A DNA stretch of 14,899 nt from Thiomonas sp. GTDB taxonomy: Bacteria > Pseudomonadota > Gammaproteobacteria > Burkholderiales > Burkholderiaceae. Made by a program: the position numbers and the translations under genes. The stretch is taken from contig DAIAZB010000331.1 of assembly GCA_027443745.1 (NCBI GenBank), positions 1 through 14,899 of the forward strand, in the 5' to 3' direction. Positions 7,582 to 13,804 of this stretch are shown here, one piece after another (the first letter of the stretch is position 1; every line of letters starts with the position of its first letter). Under the pieces are notes generated by a model, which saw only the letters and a program-made list of their open reading frames with translations, did no database searches and was not told the origin of the DNA.

Positions 7582-7756
7582 GTGAGAGATGAAGAGTCCA
7601 TACTCATTTATCGTCTAGGCTCGCTCGGTGACACCATCGTCGTTCAAGGTGGTGCCATTGGTGCTGGTGATGTGGATCAGTCGTTTCCGCTGGGGCAAGT
7701 CCCAATCCATTTTTGCGGGCAGTCATAACACCATTCAATTATTGAGTGACAAATGA
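7582..7756 (+). pseudogene. GT9 (heptosyltransferase-like) gene collapsed by an internal deletion
   Basis: From GTG 7582 the frame reads VRDEESILIYRLGSLGDTIV. The RLGSLGDTIV part is the N-terminal signature of GT9 / ADP-heptose:LPS heptosyltransferase-like proteins. Family sense is lost within about 20 residues. A different frame is open from 7619, reads PLVLVMWISRFRWG and then FAGSHNTIQLLSDK, and ends at TGA 7754-7756. That stop overlaps the ATG of the next gene as ATGA, the pattern used by intact junctions in this locus. The simplest reading is one gene whose beginning and end remain while about 300 residues between them are gone. The N-terminal call is fairly firm; linking the C-terminal piece to the same gene is inference. 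There is no active product. Confidence 0.55.
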
Positions 7757-9003
7757 TCTTGGTCATCAACACATCGTTCCCCGAATTGAATCACCTAGCC
7801 GCAGGCTTGGCTGCGCAGGGCTTGTTATCTTGTTATGTTCGCCCATATGCCAATATGGGGCGTGCAATGGAGCGTACGCTGGCGAGTGCCCCGGGAATGG
7901 GTTGGGCGTATGCGCAAACCTTTGGACGACGCGTGATGCCTGCTCCCTTGGCCAGTGAGCATATGCAACAGACAGCGCTGGGCTGGGATTTTGCGATGGC
8001 GATACATGCACGGCTTCCATATAAAACGATGCAGCACAGGCAAACACGTATCCGTTTGATGCAACGCTGGGCAAAGGCAATCGCCGTCGCGGGCGCGCAA
8101 GCGCTGCGTGATGAGCGCATGGTCGTTGCCAGTTGGGGCTGCGCCGAGCCCGCGTTCCGGATCGCCAAGGCGTGTGGCGCAGTCTGTGTGCTGAATTATT
8201 CGCTGGCGCACCATGCTTTCACGCACCGCTATTTGCAGGAAGAGGCTGCGCGCGAACCGGCATTTGCCCCCACCCTCAACAGCCATGACTTTCCTGTTTG
8301 GCAGCTTGCCCAGTTGGATCGCGAAATTGCGTTGGCCGACCACATCCTGGTCGGCTCCAGTTTCGCCCGCGATACCTTTATTGCCGAAGGCGTTCCGGCT
8401 GCAAAGCTTGAAGTGATCCCCTATGGCGTGGACACGTCCCTGTTCCATCCCGGCGCGCGTAGAACGTCAGCGGGCGACAGCTTCAATATTATTTTTGCCG
8501 GGCAGCTCAGTCAGCGCAAGGGCCTGTCCTACCTGCTGAGAGCCTATGAGCAGATCCGCACGGCTAAAACTTCCTTGACCTTGGTGGGGCAGATGCAGGA
8601 CGACGGCACCGCGTTGAACCCTTGGCGCCATCTGTTCAGGCATATCCCCTATGTCCCACGTGAAAAACTGGCCGAGCTGTTTCAGCAATCCGATGTATTC
8701 GTCTTTCCGACTTTGGTCGAGGGTATGGGGTTAGTGGTGGTCGAAGCCATGGCCAGCGGATTGCCGGTGGTTGCTACACCAAACGGTCCCGGTGACATTA
8801 TTCGCGATGGGATTGATGGCTATCTCGTTGCCCCTCGGGATGTGGATGGATTAGCTGCCAGATTGCGCGAATTGCAGCAGGACTTGGCTTTGCGCACCAA
8901 TTTGAGTGCCAGCGCGGCACAGCGAGCCCGGGATTACAATTGGGCTGCTTACCGGCGGGCAACGAGAGACAAATTGTCTGCTTGGATGAGGGCGGCGCGA
9001 TGA
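7753..9003 (+). CDS. GT4-family glycosyltransferase
   Basis: This complete 416-residue GT-B protein has an atypical N-terminal domain. It begins MILVINTSFPELNHLAAGLA, lacks a clear GG loop, and carries a long helical stretch at about 85-120. LVGSSFARDTF (199-209) and VIPYGVDTSLFHPG (221-234) are the classical linker to the donor domain. The donor site follows: FAGQLSQRKGLSYLL (248-262, with R255 and K256) and EGMGLVVVEAMASGLPV (323-339, the E-x7-E pair E323 and E331). It would add a sugar to the repeat unit in the cytoplasm. The start at ATG 7753 overlaps the stop of the collapsed GT9 frame, and the stop overlaps the ATG of the next gene (ATGA). The base composition is more GC-rich than that of 2868-4552. 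No defect is visible; donor and linkage are unknown. Confidence 0.9.
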   Translation: MILVINTSFPELNHLAAGLAAQGLLSCYVRPYANMGRAMERTLASAPGMGWAYAQTFGRRVMPAPLASEHMQQTALGWDFAMAIHARLPYKTMQHRQTRIRLMQRWAKAIAVAGAQALRDERMVVASWGCAEPAFRIAKACGAVCVLNYSLAHHAFTHRYLQEEAAREPAFAPTLNSHDFPVWQLAQLDREIALADHILVGSSFARDTFIAEGVPAAKLEVIPYGVDTSLFHPGARRTSAGDSFNIIFAGQLSQRKGLSYLLRAYEQIRTAKTSLTLVGQMQDDGTALNPWRHLFRHIPYVPREKLAELFQQSDVFVFPTLVEGMGLVVVEAMASGLPVVATPNGPGDIIRDGIDGYLVAPRDVDGLAARLRELQQDLALRTNLSASAAQRARDYNWAAYRRATRDKLSAWMRAAR

Positions 9004-9842
9004 AGGCGGGGCCGCGTGTTGTTTATTGGAACAACATCCCCTCGCCGTACATGGTCGAGCGCTTCAACGCAGTCGCGGACCGCGGCGCGTTCGAATTCGA
9101 GGCCTGGTTCAACGACCGTATCGAGTCGGATCGCAGTTGGAACGTGGACGAGTCGAGTTGGCGGTTCAGGTTTTTTTTCAGATAGAAAAGTCCTAATTAA
9201 CCTTAGATGTGCTCGCCAGGATCGCTGCCTGTATGATTTGCTCCACGCCATATCGTGAAAACTCGATTGTTTCTATACTCGGACAAACACCCTCTGGAGT
9301 GCCTTTACGTCGGTCAGATTTCGCATCGCAAGGGCATTCGCGTGCTGCTGAATGCTGCACGGCGTTGCTGCGGGTTGCCGGTGCGCTTTCGCTTGATCGG
9401 GCCGATGGTCAGCGCCGAGGTGTTCGATGGAGGTCTGCCAGACAATGTGATCTACGAAGGACCGAACTTGCCGGGTGGCGTAGCGGAGGCGATGCGGCAG
9501 GCGGGTTTGTTCGTGCTGCCAACCCTTGAAGATTCTTTTGCGTTGGTTGTTTTCGAGGCAATGGCAACGGGTCTGCCGGTAGTGACGACAACCAATGCTG
9601 GTTCCGCTGAGCTGATCGAAGATGGCCAAGATGGCTTGATCGTTCCTGCAGGCGATGCGGCTGCCCTGACGGAAGCCATTCGTCGATTGCTGGAACAGCC
9701 GGAGCTGCGTCAGCAGTTGGGCGATGCGGCACGTGCGAAGGTGCAGCGTGCACATTCGTGGGATGCCTACGGCGCATCGGTTTTGCAGGCGATCGATGCG
9801 CGCCGCTTGCAGCCAGTGCAGCGCGGTGTGCAACTCCCATGA
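9000..9842 (+). pseudogene. GT4-family glycosyltransferase missing its middle
   Basis: The N-terminal piece (9000-9185, 61 residues) starts at ATG 9000, overlapping the previous stop. It reads VVYWNNIPSPYMVERFNAVA and then FNDRIESDRSWNVDESSW, a GT4 N-terminal domain. It ends at a TAG just after a T8 run (9171-9178). The C-terminal piece resumes at about 9297 with CLYVGQISHRKGI, continues through VLPTLEDSFALVVFEAM (donor site, with Asp for the first acid of E-x7-E), and ends at TGA 9840-9842. Between them about 110 bases are AT-richer and make no family sense in any frame, and roughly 120-150 residues of the acceptor domain and linker are missing. Both pieces happen to lie in the same frame but are separated by stops. 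The C-terminal piece could be translated from GTG 9255, giving a donor-domain fragment without the acceptor domain. Confidence 0.8.
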
Positions 9843-10936
9843 CGTTGCATATATCGCAAGTCACGATGGTCGGCACCTTTCCACCGCCGCTGCACGGCAT
9901 GGCTGCGGTAAATGCAGCAGTGCGTGATCGGTTGATGGCGGCCGATGCAAGGGTCCGTGTGATCAACACGGCTCCGGCCAGCCTCGATCGGGGAATGCTG
10001 GCGCGGCTTGGGCGGTTGCCGCGCGTCATGCTCGGGCTGGCACGGCTGGCCGGTAACCGGCATTTGCGAGGAACAGCGCTGTACATCGGTGCTTCCGGAG
10101 GCGTGGGGCAGGCCTACGACCTTGCCTTTCTGTTGCTGGCAAGGGCACGCGGCATGCGGGTGTTCGTACATCACCACAGTTTTGCCTATCTGCATGCGCG
10201 TCGCCGGCTTGCCTATGGGCTGGTGCGTGCTGCGGGGCGCCATGCGATCCACATCACGCAGTCCGAGGCGATGGCGGAACGCTTGCGCGCCCTTTATGGC
10301 GTGGCCGATGTCTCGGCAGTGTCCAATGCCGTGTTTCTGGTGGGTGCTGCCGAAGCCGTCCGTGTACAGCCAAGGACTGCGCTACGCGCGCTTGGCTTTC
10401 TGGGCAACATCGCTGTGGAAAAGGGCATCTTCGAGTTCCTCGATCTGATGGCTGCGCTTCGCCGGTCAGGGTTGCAATCGGCGGGGCGGATTGCGGGGCC
10501 GTTTCAGGACGCCGCGACCGAGGTACGAGTACGCCAACGCCTGCAGGATCTGCCGCATGTGGAATACGCCGGGGCCAGGTACGGTGCCGAGAAAGATGCT
10601 TTTTTCGACTCGATCGACACCCTGATCTCTCCGACTCTGTATGCCAACGAAACCGAGTCGCTGGTGATCCTCGAGGCCATGCAACACGCAGTGCCAGTGA
10701 TCGCCTATGGTCGCGGCTGCATCCCGGAGCGGGTGACGCAGGAATGCGGTTGCGTGATTGCGCCCGGGCAGTCTTTTGTGCCTGCGGCGCTTGGGCAAAT
10801 CGAGGCCTGGATGCGAGCGCCGGCGATGTTTCATGCGGCTTCGGTGGCGGCAGCGTCGCGTTTCGCGACCTTGCAACAGGCAAGCGCGCAGCGTTGGGCG
10901 ATGTTGCAAGCGCAGATCATTGGAGCAGCTCCATGA
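9839..10936 (+). CDS. GT4-family glycosyltransferase
   Basis: This 365-residue protein starts at ATG 9839, which overlaps the stop of the preceding pseudogene (ATGA). MVGTFPPPLHGMAAV (residues 10-24) is the proline-rich PPPxxG nucleotide-side loop of a GT4 subgroup, followed by VFVHHHSFAYL (108-118). The donor domain has GFLGNIAVEKGIFEFLDLM (186-204) and NETESLVILEAM (270-281, E-x7-E pair E271 and E279). The open frame extends back to 9758, but only as a shadow of the upstream gene. Translation from the internal ATG 9866 would remove only nine residues. It would act on the same lipid-linked intermediate as the other glycosyltransferases. Its stop overlaps the FkbM start, so it is coupled to a sugar methyltransferase. 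No damage is seen. Confidence 0.88.
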   Translation: MTLHISQVTMVGTFPPPLHGMAAVNAAVRDRLMAADARVRVINTAPASLDRGMLARLGRLPRVMLGLARLAGNRHLRGTALYIGASGGVGQAYDLAFLLLARARGMRVFVHHHSFAYLHARRRLAYGLVRAAGRHAIHITQSEAMAERLRALYGVADVSAVSNAVFLVGAAEAVRVQPRTALRALGFLGNIAVEKGIFEFLDLMAALRRSGLQSAGRIAGPFQDAATEVRVRQRLQDLPHVEYAGARYGAEKDAFFDSIDTLISPTLYANETESLVILEAMQHAVPVIAYGRGCIPERVTQECGCVIAPGQSFVPAALGQIEAWMRAPAMFHAASVAAASRFATLQQASAQRWAMLQAQIIGAAP

Positions 10937-11664
10937 TCGCCAAGGCTGCAAAGCTGTTGCGCATTTTGCGCGCGGGCGATTGGCGCGCAGCGCTGCGACG
11001 CCATCGGGTGGCGGCGGGCGTAGAGCATGCGGTGGTTCTGCGCCAGCTTGATAGCTGCCGCGCGGTGGTGGACATTGGCGCCAACCGCGGTCAGTTTGCA
11101 CTGGCGGTTCGCCACGTTTTTCCGGATGCGTACATCGACTCGTTCGAGCCGCTGCCCGGACCGGCGCAGCGCTTCCGTGCCGTGTTTGCCGGCGATCGGC
11201 AGGTGGCCCTGCATGAGGCCGCGATCGGTCCGCGGGCGGGGATCGCGGAGATGCATGTTTCGGCCCGCGACGACTCGTCCTCGCTGTTGCCCATCGGAGC
11301 GGAGCAGAACCGGTTGTTCCCCGGCACCGCGGAGGCCGGTACGCGCAAGATCCGCGTCGGGCGTCTGGCGGATTTCCTTCCGGCGGACGGGATCGTCGCG
11401 CCCGCACTGCTCAAGCTCGATGTGCAGGGGTTCGAGCTGACTGCACTGCAAGGCTGCGAGGATCTGCTCGACCGCTTCGAGTGGGTCTATGCGGAGTGCT
11501 CGTTCATCGAACTGTACGAGGGCCAGGCGCTTGCCGACGAGGTGATTGCGTGGCTGCGCGAGCGCGGGCTGCGACTGGTCGGCGTGTACAACATGGCCTG
11601 CGACCACGACGGTCGCGCCATCCAGGCCGACTTTCTGTTTGCCCGCCACGGCCTGGGGGCATGA
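10933..11664 (+). CDS. FkbM-family methyltransferase
   Basis: This 243-residue FkbM methyltransferase is complete. VVDIGANRGQFAL (45-57) is the SAM loop, DSFEPLPG (69-76) the acidic ribose-binding strand, and LLKLDVQGFELTALQG (159-174) the FkbM signature, with Gln-Gly-Phe in place of Glu-Gly-His. RAGIAEMHVSARDDSSSLL (101-119) is the usual mid-domain segment. Family members O-methylate sugars or similar hydroxyls. It is the last gene of the co-directional locus and starts at ATG 10933 in an ATGA overlap; the longer open frame from 10744 is a shadow. It is the intact counterpart of the frameshifted FkbM gene at 3624, but differs much in sequence and GC content, so it is not a recent duplicate. 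Repeats begin about 50 bases after the stop, and no clear terminator was found. Confidence 0.9.
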   Translation: MIAKAAKLLRILRAGDWRAALRRHRVAAGVEHAVVLRQLDSCRAVVDIGANRGQFALAVRHVFPDAYIDSFEPLPGPAQRFRAVFAGDRQVALHEAAIGPRAGIAEMHVSARDDSSSLLPIGAEQNRLFPGTAEAGTRKIRVGRLADFLPADGIVAPALLKLDVQGFELTALQGCEDLLDRFEWVYAECSFIELYEGQALADEVIAWLRERGLRLVGVYNMACDHDGRAIQADFLFARHGLGA

Positions 11665-11712
11665 GGATGCGGGCATGCGTGCGGGCCGGGCATGGGGTGT
11701 GTCGGCCGGGAT

Positions 11713-11855
11713 GGCGTTTTGCTTTTGGTGTCATCCCCGGGCGCGCGCAACGCGAGCCGGGAAGCGCTTCACCAACAGCGAAGCTGGTCATCCAGTGGCA
11801 CTTGCGCGACGCCCGTCTGGATCCCGGCTCGGCGCTGCGCGCCGTCCGGGATGAC
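11713..11855 (+). repeat. Composite palindromic repeat, copy A
   Basis: This 143-base copy begins GGCGTTTTGCTTTTGG and ends GCCGTCCGGGATGAC. It is identical to copy B (offset 296 bases) except at 11750 (A here, G in B) and 11837 (G here, T in B). From GTCATCCCCGGG to CCGGGATGAC the ends form an imperfect palindrome with long GC-rich arms, interrupted by a central GAAGCTGGTCATCCAG segment. Confidence 0.88.
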
Positions 11856-12000
11856 AACAAATGAGGGTGCCGACCGGGATGACGTCAAAAAGAAGGGCGC
11901 GCCGACCGGGATGATGGCAAGGGCAAGGAGCGCGCCGTCCGAGATGACGTCGAAAGAAGGGTGGGCTGGCCGGGATGACGTCGAAAGAAAGGAACGCGGC
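11844..12000 (+). repeat. Tandem array of about 31-33-bp units
   Basis: Units start at 11844, 11872, 11904, 11937 and 11968. Each begins with a form of GNCCGGGATGACGTC, followed by a purine-rich stretch such as AAAAAGAAGGGCGCGCC. Lengths are 28, 32, 33, 31 and 33 bases. The last unit recurs identically at 14009-14041. The cores match the left array (689-804) in reverse complement. Confidence 0.8.
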
Positions 12001-12008
12001 AGCGAGAG

Positions 12009-12151
12009 GGCGTTTTGCTTTTGGTGTCATCCCCGGGCGCGCGCAGCGCGAGCCGGGAAGCGCTTCACCAACAGCGAAGCTGGTCATCCAGTGGCACTTG
12101 CGCGACGCCCGTCTGGATCCCGGCTCGGCGCTTCGCGCCGTCCGGGATGAC
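12009..12151 (+). repeat. Composite palindromic repeat, copy B
   Basis: This is the second 143-base copy in the same orientation as copy A, with two mismatches over the full length, so the pair is a recent duplication or has been kept alike by gene conversion. Recombination between the copies would remove the tandem array between them. Confidence 0.88.
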
Positions 12152-12162
12152 ATCAAAAAGAG

Positions 12163-12186
12163 GGTATCCGGAATCCAGCGTGGAAA
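12163..12186 (+). repeat. Left half of a 24-bp inverted repeat around the DUF1778/GNAT module
   Basis: The segment begins GGTATCCGGAATCCAG and ends GTGGAAA. Its reverse complement lies at 13064-13087 with one mismatch (C here at 12179, T in the reverse-complemented right half). The toxin gene ends 21 bases to the right. Confidence 0.8.
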
Positions 12187-12207
12187 AGCGCAGCTTCGAC
12201 CGTCCGA

Positions 12208-12714
12208 TCAGGTCAACCGCCGCGCATCCTTGAGCAAGAGGATCAGTTGGCGCTCACGCAGAGGTGTGGGCTCAAATCCGAAGCGCCGATAGAATATCTC
12301 CGCGCTCTCGTCGATTGGATGGGTCAGTAGCGCTCTAATGCCAGCGTCTTCGGCGATCTTGAGCGTGCGACGAATTGCGTCCTGCAACATGCCGGTACCG
12401 AACCCGCGACCGTGGTAGGCCTTATCGACTGCGAGCCTGGCGAGAATGATCACCGGAATCGGATATTGTCCCATGCCGCGTCGGATTCGCTCTGGCGCTT
12501 CGAGTGTGTCGATCTGGCCCACAGTTAGACTGAAGTATCCGACCACGCGATCTGCATGGCAGACAACGAAGGTTCTCGCGGAACCACTTCCCTGTGCCTG
12601 ACGCGCGAAGCGCTGCAGCCAGTCGTTCAGCGCGTGCTTGCCACAGTCGAATGAGTCCAGGTGGTGCTGTGCATCAAGCGGCACAGGAGCCGATAGGCTC
12701 ACTGCGTCGCCCAT
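12208..12714 (-). CDS. GNAT-family acetyltransferase toxin (TacT-like)
   Basis: This 168-residue protein is the usual length for GNAT toxins paired with DUF1778 antitoxins, which acetylate the amino group of aminoacyl-tRNAs and stop translation. FDCGKHALNDWLQRFARQA (22-40) is the typical N-terminal segment of the TacT/AtaT group. ILARLAVDKAYHGRGFGTGM (90-109) is strand 4 plus the acetyl-CoA pyrophosphate loop with R-G-x-G. FYRRFGF (141-147) supplies the C-terminal tyrosine (Y142) that acts as catalytic residue in this family. The start at 12714 lies inside the 3' end of the antitoxin gene (16-base overlap), so translation is coupled. All key residues are present, so the toxin looks active. 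Specificity for a particular tRNA cannot be read. Confidence 0.9.
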   Translation of the reverse strand: MGDAVSLSAPVPLDAQHHLDSFDCGKHALNDWLQRFARQAQGSGSARTFVVCHADRVVGYFSLTVGQIDTLEAPERIRRGMGQYPIPVIILARLAVDKAYHGRGFGTGMLQDAIRRTLKIAEDAGIRALLTHPIDESAEIFYRRFGFEPTPLRERQLILLLKDARRLT

Positions 12715-12986
12715 GGCGGGCGCCGGGAGAACAGATCAATCAAGCCGGGATTATCGGATTCTGGCTGATCCAGCATATTCAACACCGCCTGGTACTGACT
12801 GCCGGAAACCATGAACAAGCGCTGGTCGAGCAACGCCTGCTCCGCGGCTTGGAAGGCCGCATCGAGAACAAAATCGGTCAACGACTTGTGTGTCACCTCA
12901 GCAGCGCGGCGCAGAACAGCTTCCTGCTCGGGCGTTGCGCGCAAGCCGAGTCGGGCTGATCGTGCAGTAGTGATCGCAGTAGGCAC
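12699..12986 (-). CDS. DUF1778 antitoxin (TacA-like, ribbon-helix-helix)
   Basis: This 95-residue protein has ARLGLRATPEQEAVLRRAAE (11-30), the ribbon-helix-helix start of DUF1778 antitoxins, then KSLTDFVLDAAFQAAEQAL (34-52). The C-terminal tail (about 60-95, with NPGLIDLFSRRPPW) is the part that wraps the GNAT toxin in TacAT complexes. I chose GTG at 12986 because GAGGAG lies seven bases upstream and the frame beyond it only translates repeat sequence. An ATG in another frame also lies between the ribosome site and the GTG, but it gives no product. The antitoxin probably represses its own promoter, and an imperfect inverted repeat sits just upstream. It forms an operon with the GNAT gene. 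Confidence 0.88.
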   Translation of the reverse strand: MPTAITTARSARLGLRATPEQEAVLRRAAEVTHKSLTDFVLDAAFQAAEQALLDQRLFMVSGSQYQAVLNMLDQPESDNPGLIDLFSRRPPWATQ

Positions 12987-13003
12987 CGCATATCTCCTCG
13001 TGG

Positions 13004-13029
13004 TGTACAACAGACGCCATGTTAGTACA
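13004..13029 (-). promoter_or_regulatory. Candidate operator of the DUF1778/GNAT operon
   Basis: TGTACAACA (13004-13012) and TGTTAGTACA (13020-13029) are inverted with one bulged base and seven bases between. The element is 18 bases upstream of the antitoxin GTG, just before its ribosome site, where ribbon-helix-helix antitoxins commonly bind. No sigma70 promoter with good boxes was seen, so the call rests on symmetry and position. Confidence 0.45.
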
Positions 13030-13063
13030 TATGACGCAAGCCGTCCAGATCGACAAACTTCGG

Positions 13064-13087
13064 TTTCCACACTGGATTCCGGATACC
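13064..13087 (-). repeat. Right half of the 24-bp inverted repeat around the DUF1778/GNAT module
   Basis: This is the reverse complement of 12163-12186 with one mismatch; it begins TTTCCACACTGGATTCC. Together the halves enclose 925 bases containing the complete toxin-antitoxin operon and its candidate operator. Confidence 0.8.
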
Positions 13088-13168
13088 CCAAAAAGAAGGG
13101 CGCGCCATCCGGGATGATGGCAAGAGAGCCGCAAGCCCGCAATCCGGGGCGAGCAGTGAGCTTTCGGA

Positions 13169-13197
13169 TTGACGATGTGTAACCTGTGGATTACACT
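13169..13197 (+). promoter_or_regulatory. Sigma70-like promoter with overlapping operator for the HigB/HigA-like pair
   Basis: TTGACG (13169-13174) and TACACT (13192-13197) are separated by exactly 17 bases. GTGTAA (13177-13182) and TTACAC (13191-13196) form a perfect 6-base inverted repeat that covers the spacer and -10 box, where a helix-turn-helix antitoxin could shut off transcription. The toxin ATG is at 13204, so the leader is very short and no Shine-Dalgarno sequence is evident. Confidence 0.6.
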
Positions 13198-13203
13198 CCG
13201 CCC

Positions 13204-13504
13204 ATGCTCACCATCCTGACGACCGTGACCTAATGACGTCTGGTTTGCGGCGCTGCGAGACCGTCAAGCGCAACTGCGGATCACCGCCCGGCTCAAGCGC
13301 GTGGAGCAAGGCAACCTGGGTGATGCGAAGTCGGTCGGGCATGGTGTGCGCGAGATGCGGCTGGATTTCGGACCGGGATACCGACTGTATTTCACTCAGC
13401 GCGGCCTTGAAATCATCGTCTTGCTGTGCGGCGGTGACAAAACCACGCAGGCCAGGGACATCAAGGCGGCACAGGCCATCGCCGCTGAACTGGGATCGGA
13501 GTAA
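13204..13504 (+). pseudogene. HigB/RelE-like toxin (addiction module killer protein) broken by one inserted base
   Basis: ATG 13204 starts MLTILTTVT, the expected N-terminus of the short RelE/HigB-type killer proteins, but a TAA follows at 13231-13233. The rest of the protein is open in the next frame: DVWFAALRDRQAQLRITARL, then MRLDFGPGYRLYFTQRG and LLCGGDKTTQARDI, ending at 13504. Removing one A from the TAATGACG at 13231 gives TVTYDVWFAALRD and a 99-residue protein of normal length with the conserved DFGPGYRLYF and GGDKTTQ blocks. So the gene differs from a full-length form by one base. A start at GTG 13301 would give 67 residues without the N-terminal helices and is unlikely to be active. 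It sits three bases before its antitoxin. Confidence 0.85.
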
Positions 13505-13507
13505 GCC

Positions 13508-13804
13508 ATGAGCAAAACCAAGCTGAGCACGTTGCGTCGTTGGGACGCTGCCGAGCATCTGAAGGATGACGCGGACTGCGCCTCTTACCTGCAAGCCATC
13601 ATGGAAGAGGATGGCGCGGACGAAAAGCTGATCGCTGCTGCGCTGGGCGACATTGCCCGCGCGCGCGGCATGATGCAGGTGGCGCGTGACAGCGGTCTCG
13701 CCCGTGAGGCTCTGTATCGCGCGCTGTCCGCCGATGGCAACCCCAGTTTCGCCACGGTGCTGAAGGTGACCAGGGCGCTGGGGCTGAAGCTGACGGTGGC
13801 GTAG
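13508..13804 (+). CDS. HigA-like helix-turn-helix antitoxin (addiction module antidote protein)
   Basis: The 98-residue protein begins MSKTKLSTLRRWDAAEHLKD and continues DADCASYLQAIMEE, the typical start of the addiction module antidote family paired with short RelE-like killer proteins. The helix-turn-helix covers about residues 53-75 (GMMQVARDSGLAREALYRAL), and the protein ends NPSFATVLKVTRALGLKLTV. It should bind the toxin and repress the promoter upstream. Spacing to the toxin stop is three bases, with GGAG before the ATG. It is intact while its toxin gene is frameshifted, so it is an orphan antitoxin unless the toxin frame is restored. Confidence 0.9.
   Translation: MSKTKLSTLRRWDAAEHLKDDADCASYLQAIMEEDGADEKLIAAALGDIARARGMMQVARDSGLAREALYRALSADGNPSFATVLKVTRALGLKLTVA

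Larger units (their letters stand above)
11665..12207. repeat. Intergenic repeat region after the polysaccharide locus
   Basis: No gene is supported in these 543 bases. They hold two 143-bp composite repeats (11713-11855 and 12009-12151), a tandem array of shorter units between them, and one half of an inverted repeat (12163-12186). Open frames of 72 to 152 codons here only translate the repeats. Confidence 0.75.
12987..13203. other. Divergent intergenic region between two toxin-antitoxin modules
   Basis: The region serves as upstream sequence for the minus-strand DUF1778 gene and the plus-strand HigB-like gene. It contains an imperfect inverted repeat (13004-13029), the right half of the 24-bp inverted repeat (13064-13087), a purine-rich repeat stretch AAAAAGAAGGGCGCGCC (13090-13106) with CCGGGATGATGG also found at 11887-11921, and a promoter-like element (13169-13197). 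Confidence 0.6.

Noticed and set aside
9171..9185. T8 run as a phase-variable switch for the glycosyltransferase at 9000
   Set aside because: Changing the tract length would not restore the gene, because the whole centre of the protein is missing after it.
10466..11407. Minus-strand open frames of 281-313 codons opposite the GT4 and FkbM genes
   Set aside because: They are Arg, Pro and His-rich shadows caused by high GC at third positions; the plus-strand genes have clear family motifs and coupled starts.
11844..12000. CRISPR-like array of repeats near 32 bp
   Set aside because: The units are adjacent with no unique spacers between conserved repeats, the variation is spread through each unit, and the same units occur singly elsewhere (14009-14041). 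No cas genes are present.
11692..12292. Plus-strand open frames of 105 and 152 codons after the last FkbM gene
   Set aside because: They consist entirely of repeat translation (ASREALHQQRSWSS and similar, repeated twice) and extend into the minus-strand toxin gene.
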